Below are positions 45,561-54,867 of a DNA stretch of 64,000 nucleotides, piece after piece; position 1 is the stretch's first letter, and every line of letters begins with the position of its first letter. Below the pieces are notes generated by a model. That model ran no database searches. It worked only from the letters and a program-made list of their open reading frames with translations, and was not told the DNA's origin. Origin of the DNA: Streptomyces sp. Ag109_O5-10 (GTDB lineage: Bacteria > Actinomycetota > Actinomycetes > Streptomycetales > Streptomycetaceae); NCBI RefSeq assembly GCF_900105755.1, contig NZ_FNTQ01000001.1, positions 1,860,001-1,924,000 on the forward strand, given 5' to 3'. The position numbers were made by a program, and so were the translations under genes.

Positions 45561-45731
45561 CCCGGGGACGGTGGCCCGCAACTCCCTCCCCTGAGCTCGC
45601 ACGACGGCGGACCCGGCCAGTTCCGAGGTGGTGACATAGCCGACCTTGCGGGTCGGGCGGTCCGGGCCGAGATCGGTGATGCGGACCGAGGCCGGTGCTC
45701 CGGCCGGCGAGAGCGCCGGGATGATCGCCAT
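45561..45731 (-). pseudogene. possible C-terminal relic of a LysR-type regulator
   Basis: The minus-strand frame reads MAIIPALSPAGAPASVRITD then LGPDRPTRKVGYVTTSELAG and SAVVRAQGRELRATVPG. The pattern (VAxxPxL...V.I...PTRKVGYVT...ELA.S.AVRA...LR) is like the end of LysR substrate-binding domains. The frame then runs on without the usual stop and has no N-terminal half. It lies just downstream of the amine-oxidase gene. The rest of 45401-45777 shows nothing. Confidence 0.4.
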
Positions 45732-45777
45732 TCCGCGACGCCGGAATGATCCAGAACGACAGGACCTGGCCCTGGCT

Positions 45778-47607
45778 CTAGCCCAGGTCGAAGGTGTTGG
45801 GCAGGCCCAGCCGGTAGCGCACCTCGTCGACGCGTTTCAGGGGCTCCAGCTCCGGTGGCCGGAACAGCTCCCAGACGTGACACCGTTCCGCGTCCGAGCC
45901 GTCGGCGTCCAGAAGGGCGTTGACGGCGCGCCGGGCGGACTCGTTGGCGCCCTCCATGGTCGCGAGGTCCACGTCGGTGCGGATGTAGTCGCCCGCGAGG
46001 AAGAGGTTCGGCACCGCGGTCCTCGCCGAGGGGCGGTGGTAGAGCGTGCCGGTGGGGTGGATGAGGAGCTGTTCGCGGTTGTGCGGGTCGGGCCCGCCGA
46101 GGCCGGTCACCGCCGGGTCCATGAACCAGCCGAGCCGGTCCTCGTCCCTGAGCGTCGTCTTGCCCGAGTCGTTCAGCCCGTCCTTCAGCTGGGCCCACAG
46201 TTCGGCGACGATCTCGTCCTTGGTGCACTCACGGGCGGTCTTGCCGTACAGGATGCCGGGCTTGTCCCACTCGGAGATGATCGTGGACAGGCACTCGTGG
46301 GCCTGCCCGTCTCCGTAGTCGCGCGCGAAGTCCCGCACGTCCCAGAACTGCGTCTGGCCGATTCCGGTGACCGCCCAGGGCGAGTCGAGGCAGTTGATGT
46401 GGCCGTGCACGACCGGGGTCGGTGTGCGCAGGTAGAACATCACGCCGGTCATCCAGTCCGTCCGCAGCGCGTCGCACCGCCCGAGCTGCGGGTCGGCGGC
46501 GCGCAGGGCCGGACCCCAGGTCGCGCGCGCGTGCTCGACCGGGAGGGCGCAGACGTAGTGGTCGGCGGTGACGGTGCGCGGCCTGCTGCCGTCGCGGTCC
46601 GCCACCCGTACGCCGGTCACCCGGCCGCCGTCGTACACGATCTCCCGGACCTCGGTGCCGAGTACGAACTCGACGCCCAGGGAGCGCAGATGGGCCTCCC
46701 AGGGATCGATCCAGGCCTCGCTGGTGGGGGCGTTCAGCACCCGGTCGACGTCCGCGTCGACGTCCATGCCGCGGCCGAGCAGGCCCCACAGGATGAGGGC
46801 CTCGATGATGACGCGGCCGACGGTGCGGGTGGAGGCGACCTCGGCGCGGGTGGCGACGAGGTTGCGGGTCTGGCCGATGCCGAGGAGCACCTGGTACTCA
46901 CGGCTCATCTCGCCAGCCCGGATGAAGTCCCACCAGGCGACCTTCTCCCACTCGTCCTCGCGGCGGGCGTCGCAACTGGTGAGGTGGACCAGGAGTCGGT
47001 CGGCGAAGTAGGCGGCCTCGTGGGCGGGCAGGTGGGTGCCGAGGTCCAGTACCGACAGGACCTGGTCGCGGATCCAGGACGGGGTGAGGTCGCCGGGGGC
47101 GGGCGGGGTGGTGACCCGGCGGAGCGGGAAGTGCAGGTCCGGGCGGCCCGCGTCGCGTGCGAACAACTCCTCCGTACCGTTGCGGAGGTTGCCGTGGACG
47201 CCGTTCGCGCTGCCGGGGAAGGGGATGCGGCGCATGGTGTCCGGCAGGTTCCGGTAGAAGCCTGGGAAGAAGCGGAAGCCGTGCTCGCCGGGGAGCGGCT
47301 TGCGACCGTCCGTTCCGGTCCCGGGGACGTCCATCGAGCGGGCCTTGCCGCCGAGGGCGTCGTAGTACTCGTAGACGGTGACCTCGTAGCCGCGTTCGGC
47401 GAGTTCGTGAGCGGCGCTGAGGCCGGAGACTCCGCCGCCGAGGACGGCGACACGCTTGCCGGAGGCGGCGACCGCGCTGCCGGCGGCCCCTAAGGCGCCG
47501 ACGGTTCCGGCGGCCGCTCCGGCGACCACTCCCCCGCCCGCGGCCAGGAAACGCCTGCGGCTGTGCCCGCCGTGCCCCTGAGACTGCTGCGCGTGTTCTG
47601 TTGTCAT
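45778..47607 (-). CDS. Tat-exported FAD-dependent amine oxidase-like protein
   Basis: A 609-residue flavoprotein. The N-terminus carries a twin-arginine signal (SRRRFLAAGGGVVAGAAAGT), and FAD binding is shown by RVAVLGGGVSGLSAAHELAE with the Glu of VTVYEYYDALGGKARS. The C-terminal FAD motif is PNLFLAGDYIRTDVDLATME. It belongs to the amine oxidase/phytoene-desaturase superfamily; the specific substrate (amine, squalene derivative or other) is unclear. A Tat signal implies folding with FAD before export. Its upstream region holds a 24-bp minisatellite. Confidence 0.85.
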   Translation of the reverse strand: MTTEHAQQSQGHGGHSRRRFLAAGGGVVAGAAAGTVGALGAAGSAVAASGKRVAVLGGGVSGLSAAHELAERGYEVTVYEYYDALGGKARSMDVPGTGTDGRKPLPGEHGFRFFPGFYRNLPDTMRRIPFPGSANGVHGNLRNGTEELFARDAGRPDLHFPLRRVTTPPAPGDLTPSWIRDQVLSVLDLGTHLPAHEAAYFADRLLVHLTSCDARREDEWEKVAWWDFIRAGEMSREYQVLLGIGQTRNLVATRAEVASTRTVGRVIIEALILWGLLGRGMDVDADVDRVLNAPTSEAWIDPWEAHLRSLGVEFVLGTEVREIVYDGGRVTGVRVADRDGSRPRTVTADHYVCALPVEHARATWGPALRAADPQLGRCDALRTDWMTGVMFYLRTPTPVVHGHINCLDSPWAVTGIGQTQFWDVRDFARDYGDGQAHECLSTIISEWDKPGILYGKTARECTKDEIVAELWAQLKDGLNDSGKTTLRDEDRLGWFMDPAVTGLGGPDPHNREQLLIHPTGTLYHRPSARTAVPNLFLAGDYIRTDVDLATMEGANESARRAVNALLDADGSDAERCHVWELFRPPELEPLKRVDEVRYRLGLPNTFDLG

Positions 47608-47748
47608 GAGAACCGGAGCGTAGGGAGGGGCTCCGACAGCCGGAAGCCCTCCTCACCGTCGCGTACAGCATCCTCACAAACGCCAAGAAACGGCGATGGC
47701 GAGCGTGCCGGCACCGGACTTGCCGCATATGGTCCCCGCCGGGCACGC

Positions 47749-47868
47749 CCGGCTGATGCCCGCCACATCCCTCGCCCGCTGCCCCGCCCTGTCCCTCGCC
47801 TGACGCCCTGCCACATCCCATGCCTGACGCCTTGCCACATCCCTCGCCTGATGTTCTGTCACACCCCC
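47749..47868. repeat. 24-bp minisatellite, five units
   Basis: Five consecutive 24-bp units (47749-47772, 47773-47796, 47797-47820, 47821-47844, 47845-47868) share the pattern CGCCTGACGCCCTGCCACAT followed by CCCT, with several substitutions each. It lies between the divergent amine-oxidase and membrane-protein genes, 142-261 nt before the former's start. No gene lies in 47608-48010. Confidence 0.85.
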
Positions 47869-48010
47869 GGCCGGGAACCGGCAGGCCCGGCCTCCGCGCC
47901 GGCGCGCTCTCCTCCGTCTCCGGCCTGATGGTCCCCGGCGGCAGCTCGGCCACGGGCACCACGGCCGGGCCGGTCGGTGGATCGGTGCGGGACTCGGGAC
48001 AATCGGGAGC

Positions 48011-48745
48011 ATGAACGACCGGATGTCCGACGCCGAGAACCGGCTGGCCAGGATCGAGGGGCTGCTGGAGCACGGCGCGCACGACGTGGTGCCCGCGTGG
48101 CGCAGAGCCACCCAGGGCGAGCCGCGGTGGGCGGTGACCGCCGTGATACTGGTGGCGATCGCCCTGCAGGTGATGCTGCCGCACCATCTCGCCTTCCAGC
48201 CGTACTGGGCCCTCCCGTCCCTGGAGGTGGCGCTGCTGGCAGGCGTCGTCGCCGGCAACCCCCGGCGGGTCGAGCCCCGCACCCGGTGGCTGCGGCTGCT
48301 GGGCCTGGTGCTGACGGGAGTGATCAGCCTGGCCAACGGCTGGGCGGCGGTCCGCCTGGTGGCGGGGCTCGTGAACGGCACCGAGGGCCGTGAGGCCGGG
48401 CCCCTACTGCTGACCGGCGGGGGCATCTGGCTGACGAACGTCATTGTGTTCGCCCTCTGGTACTGGGAGTGGGACCGCGGCGGGCCGATGGCGCGGGTCC
48501 TCGGCCTGCACCAGTACCCGGACTTGCTCTTCGTGCAGATGCAGAGTCCGGAGACCGCACCGCGGGACTGGGAGCCGGGCTTTCTCGACTACCTGTACCT
48601 GTCCTTCACCAACTCCACCGCGTTCAGCCCGACCGACGTGATGCCGTTGTCGCACTGGGCCAAGATGCTGATGATGCTGCAGTCCTCGGTCTCCCTGGTG
48701 ACCGTGGTCCTGGTGGTGGCACGGGCCGTCAACATCCTGCACTGA
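48011..48745 (+). CDS. integral membrane protein with C-terminal pore-like segment
   Basis: A 244-residue protein. After a soluble N-terminus (NRLARIEGLLEHGAHDVVPA), four to five hydrophobic segments follow: WAVTAVILVAIALQVMLP, LPSLEVALLAGVVAG, LRLLGLVLTGVISLANGW, IWLTNVIVFALWYW and LMMLQSSVSLVTVVLVVARA. The stretch LDYLYLSFTNSTAFSPTDVM before the last helix resembles a re-entrant or pore loop, as in small channel-like proteins. I do not assign a family with certainty. An in-frame ATG at 48023 is a possible alternative start. Confidence 0.75.
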   Translation: MNDRMSDAENRLARIEGLLEHGAHDVVPAWRRATQGEPRWAVTAVILVAIALQVMLPHHLAFQPYWALPSLEVALLAGVVAGNPRRVEPRTRWLRLLGLVLTGVISLANGWAAVRLVAGLVNGTEGREAGPLLLTGGGIWLTNVIVFALWYWEWDRGGPMARVLGLHQYPDLLFVQMQSPETAPRDWEPGFLDYLYLSFTNSTAFSPTDVMPLSHWAKMLMMLQSSVSLVTVVLVVARAVNILH

Positions 48746-48769
48746 CGGCCGGTGCTTTAGGTTCGTCCC

Positions 48770-49207
48770 ATGAGCTCCATGAACGAAGACTCCCTGCGCC
48801 TCGTCACGGTCGAGCGCACCGGCACCGGCCGTTTCACCGCCACGAACACCCGCGGCGGCACGATCGACTTCGGGACCGACGACGGCGCCGCGTTCACCCC
48901 GGTCGAACTGCTGCTCGCCGCGATCGGAGGCTGTACGGCGGCGGACGTCGACGTGGCCACGAGCCGTCACGTGGAGCCGGCCGCGTTCACCGTCACGGTC
49001 AGCGGCCACAAGGTGAGCGACGAGGGCGGAAACCGGATGACGGACCTGGCGGTCACCTTCTCCGTCGCCTTCCCGGAGGGCGCGGCCGGCGACCGCGCCC
49101 GCGCGATCCTGCCCCGGGCGGTCGCCGTCTCCCACGACCGGCTGTGCACGGTCAGCCGCACGATCGAGGCCGGGACACCGGTCGCCGTCTCGGTCGAGGA
49201 GGTGTGA
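48770..49207 (+). CDS. OsmC/Ohr-family peroxidase-like protein
   Basis: A 145-residue OsmC-fold protein. The two redox-active cysteines are in IGGCTAADVD and HDRLCTVSRT, and the opening part is short (FTATNTRGGTIDFGTD). Members reduce organic hydroperoxides or bind small thiols as dimers in the cytosol. It follows the membrane-protein gene by 24 nt and may be cotranscribed. It converges with the SWIM-domain gene with 65 nt between stop codons. Confidence 0.9.
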   Translation: MSSMNEDSLRLVTVERTGTGRFTATNTRGGTIDFGTDDGAAFTPVELLLAAIGGCTAADVDVATSRHVEPAAFTVTVSGHKVSDEGGNRMTDLAVTFSVAFPEGAAGDRARAILPRAVAVSHDRLCTVSRTIEAGTPVAVSVEEV

Positions 49208-49272
49208 CGGCCGCCGCCGCGGACTGTCACCGGCCGACGGTCATGGGGTTGCCGTTCGACTCCACGGGACGC

Positions 49273-51375
49273 TCAGATGTCGTCCGCCGTGCCCAGACCG
49301 GTCAGCGCGCCCACCGGGTCCAGGTCGGGGGTGCCTCTGGGCCACCAGTCGTCGTGGCCCGGTTCCGACTCGTACGCGTACCAGAGGCCGTCGCGGCCGA
49401 AGCGGAGCTGGAGACGGCCGTCGGGGTGGGTGAGGTGGTTGTGCCACGGCCGGAAGGCCGGGAGGTCGGCGGCGAGCAGCAGTGGCCGGGCCCGGTCGAA
49501 ACGGCCGGCCGGCGGGTCCCAGGGCTCCTCCAGTACGGCCAGCCCCTCAGGGCCGCCCTGCCGCCAGGCGGCGACCGCGCGGGCCAGGTCGCCCGGGGTA
49601 CGGCCGACGGCGTCCGCGAGGGTGGCGTAGAGGGCGCGGGTGGACGCGGTCAGGCCGGAGCCCGGGCGGGCCGCGGCGAGCCGCACCGCGTCCTGCCAGA
49701 GGGTCAGGTCGCCGACCGGGTCGTGTCCGGTGGTGAGCAGGGCGTGGGCGCGGGCCGCCGCGTCGGTGGCCAGCTGGTCCAGCGCGAACGGGTCCGGGCC
49801 GCCGGGCACCCCCGGATACACCGGCGGCTGCTCGGGATGCGCCGGTGCCGGCAACGGAGGCGGCAGCGGCGGGAGCTGACGCGGTACGAGGGCCTCGGTG
49901 GCCCGCACGCCCGGCAGCGCGGCCGGCCGCCGCTCGCGGGCCGCGCGCGCGGCGTTGCGCCGGGACAGCGCGTCCAGCACCTCGCGCTCTCCACGGCCGC
50001 GCAGCAGGAGCAGCACGAACGGGTCGGCGTCCAGCAGCCGCGCGGTCTGGTAGCAGAGTGCGGCCGCGTGTTTGCAGGGGTGACCGAAGTCCGGGCAGCT
50101 GCAGCGGGGTTCGAGCTCACCGGGCCCCGGCAGCAGTGGAACCCCGCTGTCGGCGAGGGTCTGCGGCAGCTCCTTGTCGAGCAGCGCGGCGATGTCGGCG
50201 GGCCGGTCGGCGGCGGTCTCCAGCAGCCGCTCCCACTCGTCCTCGCCGAAGGTCCGCAGCCGCAGCTGCACGCGGTACGGCCGGGGCCGGCTGCCCTGCA
50301 CGTAGGCCAGGACCAGGCCCGGGGTCACCGTGATGGCGTCCACGTGCCCGCGCTCGGCGTAGCTCCGCCCGCGCCCGAGCCGCTTCACGTCCAGTGCGCC
50401 CTCTTCCAGCGCCCGCACCCAGGCGTTGCCCCACCAGGTCTCGGCGAAGGCGGAGGCGGCGGGGGCAGCGGCACGGGACGGGAGGGACGGGAAGGTGCGG
50501 CGGAGTTCGCTGTCGCGGTGGGGGGTTGCCATGGTGCGCGGGAGGTGGGAGGTGGCGGCGGGGGCAGGAGCCGGGGGATCCGGCTCCGGGGGGCCGGTGA
50601 CGGCCACGGAGTCGCGCGCGGGCGCGGGCGCGGGGGTTTCCGGCTCCGCCTGGTCGCTCGGCATCCGGAACGCGGTCGTCAGGAACTGCTTCAGGTCACG
50701 GGCGGTGCGACCGGGGGCCGCGGACCCGGCGGCCGCGGCCTGCGAGGGCGAGGGCGACCGTCGTACCGGGCGGGCCGGGGGCTGTTCCGAAGCCGCCGCC
50801 GCTGCCGCCTCCTCGGCCCGCCTCGCCTCCGCGCGCGCCGCACGCAGCGCCTCCCGCGCGACGTCACCGGGACGGCCGCCGGGCCGGGCGGCAGCAGACC
50901 CGCCGGTGTCGGCCTGGTCGATCCGCTCGGCCCGCTCGACCTGCCGGGCCCGCTCGACCCGCTCGATCCCCTCGACCTGCCGGGCCCGCTCGACCCGCTC
51001 GATCCCCTCGACCTGCCGGGCCCGCTCGACCCGCTCGACCTGCCGGGCCCGCTCGACCCGCTCGACCCCCTCGACCTGCCGGGCCCGCTCGACCCGCTCG
51101 ATCCCCTCGACCTGCCGGGCCCGCTCGACCCGCTCGGCGTCTTCGGCTGCCTCGGCCTCGGGTGCGGCGTCCCGCCGCTCCGCCTCCTTCGCGGCGGCGG
51201 CCACCCGCAGCGCCAAGCGCGCGGCGTCCCCCGGCCTCCGGGCCCGGTCCGCGCGCCCTTCCTCTCCCTCGCCCGGAGCCACCCCGTCGCCCCCGGTCTC
51301 CGTCTCGCGTGCCCGCGCAGCCCGCAACGCACGGCGTGCCGCGTCCCCCGGCCGCTCCTCGCCCGCGCCGCTCAT
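49273..51375 (-). CDS. SWIM zinc-finger protein with N-terminal coiled-coil repeats
   Basis: A 700-residue protein. The N-terminal ~230 residues are highly charged and include six near-identical units of VERARQVEGIER type from a DNA minisatellite. The C-terminal part holds the SWIM motif CSCPDFGHPCKHAAALCYQT (CxCx6CxH). SWIM proteins of this kind pair with Snf2/Rad54-type helicases. It is translated after the helicase gene with an ATGA overlap (51372-51375). A role with the helicase in chromatin or DNA-repair-like remodelling is inferred from that pairing. Confidence 0.9.
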   Translation of the reverse strand: MSGAGEERPGDAARRALRAARARETETGGDGVAPGEGEEGRADRARRPGDAARLALRVAAAAKEAERRDAAPEAEAAEDAERVERARQVEGIERVERARQVEGVERVERARQVERVERARQVEGIERVERARQVEGIERVERARQVERAERIDQADTGGSAAARPGGRPGDVAREALRAARAEARRAEEAAAAAASEQPPARPVRRSPSPSQAAAAGSAAPGRTARDLKQFLTTAFRMPSDQAEPETPAPAPARDSVAVTGPPEPDPPAPAPAATSHLPRTMATPHRDSELRRTFPSLPSRAAAPAASAFAETWWGNAWVRALEEGALDVKRLGRGRSYAERGHVDAITVTPGLVLAYVQGSRPRPYRVQLRLRTFGEDEWERLLETAADRPADIAALLDKELPQTLADSGVPLLPGPGELEPRCSCPDFGHPCKHAAALCYQTARLLDADPFVLLLLRGRGEREVLDALSRRNAARAARERRPAALPGVRATEALVPRQLPPLPPPLPAPAHPEQPPVYPGVPGGPDPFALDQLATDAAARAHALLTTGHDPVGDLTLWQDAVRLAAARPGSGLTASTRALYATLADAVGRTPGDLARAVAAWRQGGPEGLAVLEEPWDPPAGRFDRARPLLLAADLPAFRPWHNHLTHPDGRLQLRFGRDGLWYAYESEPGHDDWWPRGTPDLDPVGALTGLGTADDI
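50932..51140 (-). repeat. 36-bp in-frame minisatellite in the SWIM gene
   Basis: About six units based on GACCTGCCGGGCCCGCTCGA plus CCCGCTCGATCCCCTC run in the coding strand's complement; four units are 36 bp and two are 27 bp, so the frame is kept. They encode repeats ERVERARQVEGI, ERVERARQVEGV and shorter ERVERARQV. The open frame of the opposite strand is a by-product. Confidence 0.9.
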
Positions 51376-54182
51376 GACGTCCTCCGCAACGACACCAGAT
51401 CGGACAGCTCACGGTCGGTCAACTCGGTCAGGGCGGCCTCGCCGGAGCCGAGGATCGCGTCGGCGAGGGCGCGCTTCGCCTGCAGCATCTCGGCGATGCG
51501 GTCCTCGACGGTGCCCTCGGTGACCAGGCGGTGCACCTGGACCGGCTGGGTCTGGCCGATGCGGTAGGCGCGGTCGGTGGCCTGTTCCTCGACCGCCGGG
51601 TTCCACCAGCGGTCGAAGTGGACGACATGGCCGGCCCGGGTGAGGTTGAGGCCGGTGCCCGCGGCCTTGAGGGAGAGGACGAGGACCGGGGTCGCGCCGC
51701 TCTGGAAGCGGTCCACCATGCGCTCCCGCTCCGGCACCGGGGTGCCGCCGTGCAGCAGGTCGACCGGGACCGCGCGGGCCTGGAGGTGCGCGGTGATCAG
51801 CCGGGCCATGCCGACGTACTGCGTGAAGACGAGTGCCGACCCGTCCTCGGCGAGCACGGTGTCCAGCAGCTCGTCCAGCAGGGCGAGTTTGCCGGAGCGG
51901 GCGGCCAGGCCCTCGATGCGGGACTCCTCCTTGAGATACAGCCCCGGGTGGTCGCAGATCTGTTTCAGGGCGCCGAGGAGCTTGAGCACCAGGCCGCGGC
52001 GCGCGATGCCGTCCGCCGTCTCGATGGCGAGCAGCGACTCGCGCACCACCGCCTCGTACAGCGCGGCCTGTTCGCGGGTGAGCGGGACGGGATGGTCGGT
52101 CTCGGTCTTGGGCGGGAGTTCGGGCACGATCCCGGGGTCGGACTTCTTGCGGCGCAGCAGGAAGGGGCGGACCAGGCGGGCCAGCCGGGCCACCGCTTCC
52201 TCGTCCTCGCCGTTCTCGACGGCGCGCGCGTGCCGGGCACGGAAGGACTTGAGCGGGCCGAGGAGTCCGGGGGTGGTCCAGTCGAGCAGGGCCCACAGCT
52301 CGGAGAGGTTGTTCTCCACGGGGGTGCCGGTGAGCGCCACGCGCGCGGGGGTGGGGATGGTGCGCAGGGCTTTCGCGGTGGCCGAGTAGGGGTTCTTGAC
52401 GTGCTGTGCCTCGTCGGCGACGACCATGCCCCAGGGCTGTTCGGCGAGCCGGGTCGCGGTGGCGCGCATGGTGCCGTACGTGGTGAGGACGAAGCCGCCG
52501 TCGAGGCCGTCGAGGGTGCGGTCGGGGCCGTGGAAGCGGCGGACCGGGACGCCGGGTGCGAACCGGGCGATCTCCCGCTGCCAGTTGCCGAGCAGCGAGG
52601 CCGGGCAGACCACCAGGGTCGGCTCGGTACGGGCCCGCTTGAGGTGCAGGGCGATGACGGTGATCGTCTTGCCGAGGCCCATGTCGTCGGCGAGGCAGCC
52701 GCCGAGGCCCAGGCCGGTCATCAGGTCGAGCCAGGCCAGGCCGCGGAGCTGGTAGTCGCGCAGGGTGGCGTGCAGGCCGGCGGGCGGCTCGGCCGGCCGG
52801 ACACCGGCGGTGAGGCGGTCGCGCAGAGCCGCGAGGAGGCCGACGGGGACCGCCTCGACCCGCTCGCCGTCCACCTCGGCCTCGCCGGTGAGCGCCACGG
52901 AGAGCGCGTCGACCGGGTCGAGCACGCCCAATTCGCGCCTGCGTGCCTTGCGGACGAGGGCGGGGTCGACGAGCACCCAGCGGTCCCGCAGCCGTACGAC
53001 CGGGCGGTGTGCCTCGGCGAGGGCGTCCATCTCGGCGTCGCTGAGCGGGTCGCCGCCGAGCGCCAACTGCCAGCGGAACTGGAGCAGTTCCTCGCTCTCG
53101 AAGAAGCCGGTGCCGTCGGTGGCCGAGCCGGGAGCGGGCCGGACCACGGCCGCCGCGGTCAGGTCCTGGGCCAGGTCCCGGGGCCAGTGCACGGCGACCC
53201 CGGCCGCCGCGAGCCTGGTCGCCGCGACCCCGAGCAGCTGCCCCAGCTCCTCCTCGGAGAGCGCGAGGACGTCCGGCACGTCCTGTTCCGCCAGGCGGGC
53301 CAGCGGCGGCCACACCCGCGCCGCGCGGCGCACGGCCAGCGCCGCGTCCACGCGCGCGCGGGGACCGAAGGCGGCGCCGGAGGCCCCCGACCACAGCGCC
53401 GCCGCGTCGGTCACCAGGGTCGGGTCGGCCAGGCTGTGCACCTGGACGATCGCGGCTCCCGCGCGGCGCGCGCCCTCGCCGTCGTCGAACAGGTCGTAGG
53501 CCGACAGGTCCAGGCGCAGCGAGATCCGCACGCCCGCGTCCATGCCGGCGGCGACCTCCGCGGCCCACTCCTGGGCGTCGGGCAGCCGCTGGGCTTCGCG
53601 GGCGGCGAAGGGCCGGCCCGCGGTGTGCGGGGCGGCCGGGGTGCGGGGCAGGGTGTCGGCGACCGCGTCCAGGAAGGAACGGACCAGCGCCTCCGGCCCG
53701 GGCAGCAGGAGCGGGCCGGGGCCGGGCAGCGGGACGGCGTGGCCCTCGGCGGGCAGGGCGGCGGCCACCGCGCGCAGGTGGGCGATGTCGGCGGGGTCCA
53801 GGGGGCCGGCCCGCCAGGCGTCGTGTCCTGCCGGGGTGAGGCCGGGCAGCAGCCGGCCGCGGGCGGTGAGCCGAAGGGCGTGCAGGGCCGCGGCGCCCCA
53901 GCAGGCGGTGGCCGGGTGGGCGGCCGGGTCGCGGCGGGCCCGGACGAGCACCGGGAGGGCGGTGGCGAGCGGCAGGGTGAGCGCGGGCACCTGCCGGCGG
54001 CGGACCCCGGTGGCGCCGTGCGGCCGTACGACCGTGAGCTCCTCGGTCGCGGTGGCGGGCAGTGGGTCCCCGGCGGGGTCCCAGAAGGCCATCCGGCCCT
54101 GGCGCGGGAGGTCGGCGGGCAGGTAGACCGCCGCCAGGCGCACCGGTACCTCCGCGTCGGCCCCGGCCGTCGTGCCGCTCAT
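51372..54182 (-). CDS. SNF2/Rad54-family DNA-dependent ATPase (DEAD/H superfamily II)
   Basis: A 936-residue SNF2-type translocase. N-terminal SWIM-associated/SNF2 region, Walker A DDMGLGKTITV, DEAQ box MVVADEAQHVKNP, GTPVENNLSELW, and the C-terminal helicase lobe with LSLKAAGTGLNLTRAGHVVH, DRWWNPAVEEQATDRAYRIG. ATG 54182 (MSGTTAGADA) is preferred: GGGAGG lies about 11 nt upstream, too close to GTG 54194. The stop overlaps the SWIM gene start. It probably slides on DNA to remodel protein-DNA complexes, with the SWIM protein as partner. Confidence 0.93.
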   Translation of the reverse strand: MSGTTAGADAEVPVRLAAVYLPADLPRQGRMAFWDPAGDPLPATATEELTVVRPHGATGVRRRQVPALTLPLATALPVLVRARRDPAAHPATACWGAAALHALRLTARGRLLPGLTPAGHDAWRAGPLDPADIAHLRAVAAALPAEGHAVPLPGPGPLLLPGPEALVRSFLDAVADTLPRTPAAPHTAGRPFAAREAQRLPDAQEWAAEVAAGMDAGVRISLRLDLSAYDLFDDGEGARRAGAAIVQVHSLADPTLVTDAAALWSGASGAAFGPRARVDAALAVRRAARVWPPLARLAEQDVPDVLALSEEELGQLLGVAATRLAAAGVAVHWPRDLAQDLTAAAVVRPAPGSATDGTGFFESEELLQFRWQLALGGDPLSDAEMDALAEAHRPVVRLRDRWVLVDPALVRKARRRELGVLDPVDALSVALTGEAEVDGERVEAVPVGLLAALRDRLTAGVRPAEPPAGLHATLRDYQLRGLAWLDLMTGLGLGGCLADDMGLGKTITVIALHLKRARTEPTLVVCPASLLGNWQREIARFAPGVPVRRFHGPDRTLDGLDGGFVLTTYGTMRATATRLAEQPWGMVVADEAQHVKNPYSATAKALRTIPTPARVALTGTPVENNLSELWALLDWTTPGLLGPLKSFRARHARAVENGEDEEAVARLARLVRPFLLRRKKSDPGIVPELPPKTETDHPVPLTREQAALYEAVVRESLLAIETADGIARRGLVLKLLGALKQICDHPGLYLKEESRIEGLAARSGKLALLDELLDTVLAEDGSALVFTQYVGMARLITAHLQARAVPVDLLHGGTPVPERERMVDRFQSGATPVLVLSLKAAGTGLNLTRAGHVVHFDRWWNPAVEEQATDRAYRIGQTQPVQVHRLVTEGTVEDRIAEMLQAKRALADAILGSGEAALTELTDRELSDLVSLRRTS

Positions 54183-54285
54183 ACGTTCTGCCACCTCCCG
54201 CCCGCCTGTCGGATCAGACGTCTTCGACTGTACGGGCGGGGTCTGACAATCGGCCCCGGCGGCCTGCCGGGTGGCACGGGCACCG

Positions 54286-54867
54286 CTACGGGACGGTGCG
54301 GGAGACGACGTAGATCATCGGATAGTCCGGGTCGGCGGTGTTCACGACCACGTCCTGGGTGGGCGCCGGGTTCTTCTGCCTGTGTGTCAGGCCCGACCAG
54401 GTCCCGGGGACGGTGAACTTCCAGCCGCTGATCTTCTGGTCGCGGGAGCTGATGCTGATGTCGTCCTTCTTCAGCGCGTCCCGGTTGACGCCCATCCCCT
54501 CCAGGAAGCTGTCCAGGCCGGCGCTGTTGGTGCGGAACTGGACGTAGAGGCGGCTGGTCTTCCAGTTGTTCGTCTCGTAGTACGCGATCCGGTCGGCCGG
54601 GTGCGGGACCGGCACCTGGTAGAGGCGCCGCTGCACCTTCGACGGCCAGCCCTCGGAGAGGCCGGTCGCCGAGTACTTGGACTCCTTGTCCTTGCCGCTG
54701 TTGCGGCTCTGGGCGGCGGAGATCACCAGATAGCCGGCCGGGACCCCGATGAGCAGCACGATGATCAGCAGCGTCAGCGCCCGGCGCCTGGCCTTGTGCC
54801 CCGGGGTCTCGGGGGGGCGCCGCGGTTCCTCCGGGGACGCGGCCTGCCGGGGCAGCGAAGCGGTCAT
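54286..54867 (-). CDS. membrane-anchored protein coupled to the ROK kinase gene
   Basis: A 193-residue protein. A basic N-terminus (PRRPPETPGHKARRR) precedes one membrane helix (LTLLIIVLLIGVPAGYLVIS), then an extracytoplasmic domain of about 140 residues (GWPSKVQRRLYQVPVPHPAD, YYETNNWKTSRLYVQFRTNS, SGLTHRQKNPAPTQDVVVNT). Its ATG overlaps the stop of the ROK kinase gene (ATGA, 54864-54867), so translation is coupled. No enzyme motif or family was recognised. It could be a sensor or sugar-binding accessory. Confidence 0.8.
   Translation of the reverse strand: MTASLPRQAASPEEPRRPPETPGHKARRRALTLLIIVLLIGVPAGYLVISAAQSRNSGKDKESKYSATGLSEGWPSKVQRRLYQVPVPHPADRIAYYETNNWKTSRLYVQFRTNSAGLDSFLEGMGVNRDALKKDDISISSRDQKISGWKFTVPGTWSGLTHRQKNPAPTQDVVVNTADPDYPMIYVVSRTVP

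Noticed and set aside
48469..51567. A 1032-codon plus-strand open frame across the OsmC and SWIM region.
   Set aside because: It is a shadow of the minus-strand SWIM gene and of neighbouring genes; it has Pro/Leu/Asp-rich repeats complementary to the minisatellite and no start or family motifs.
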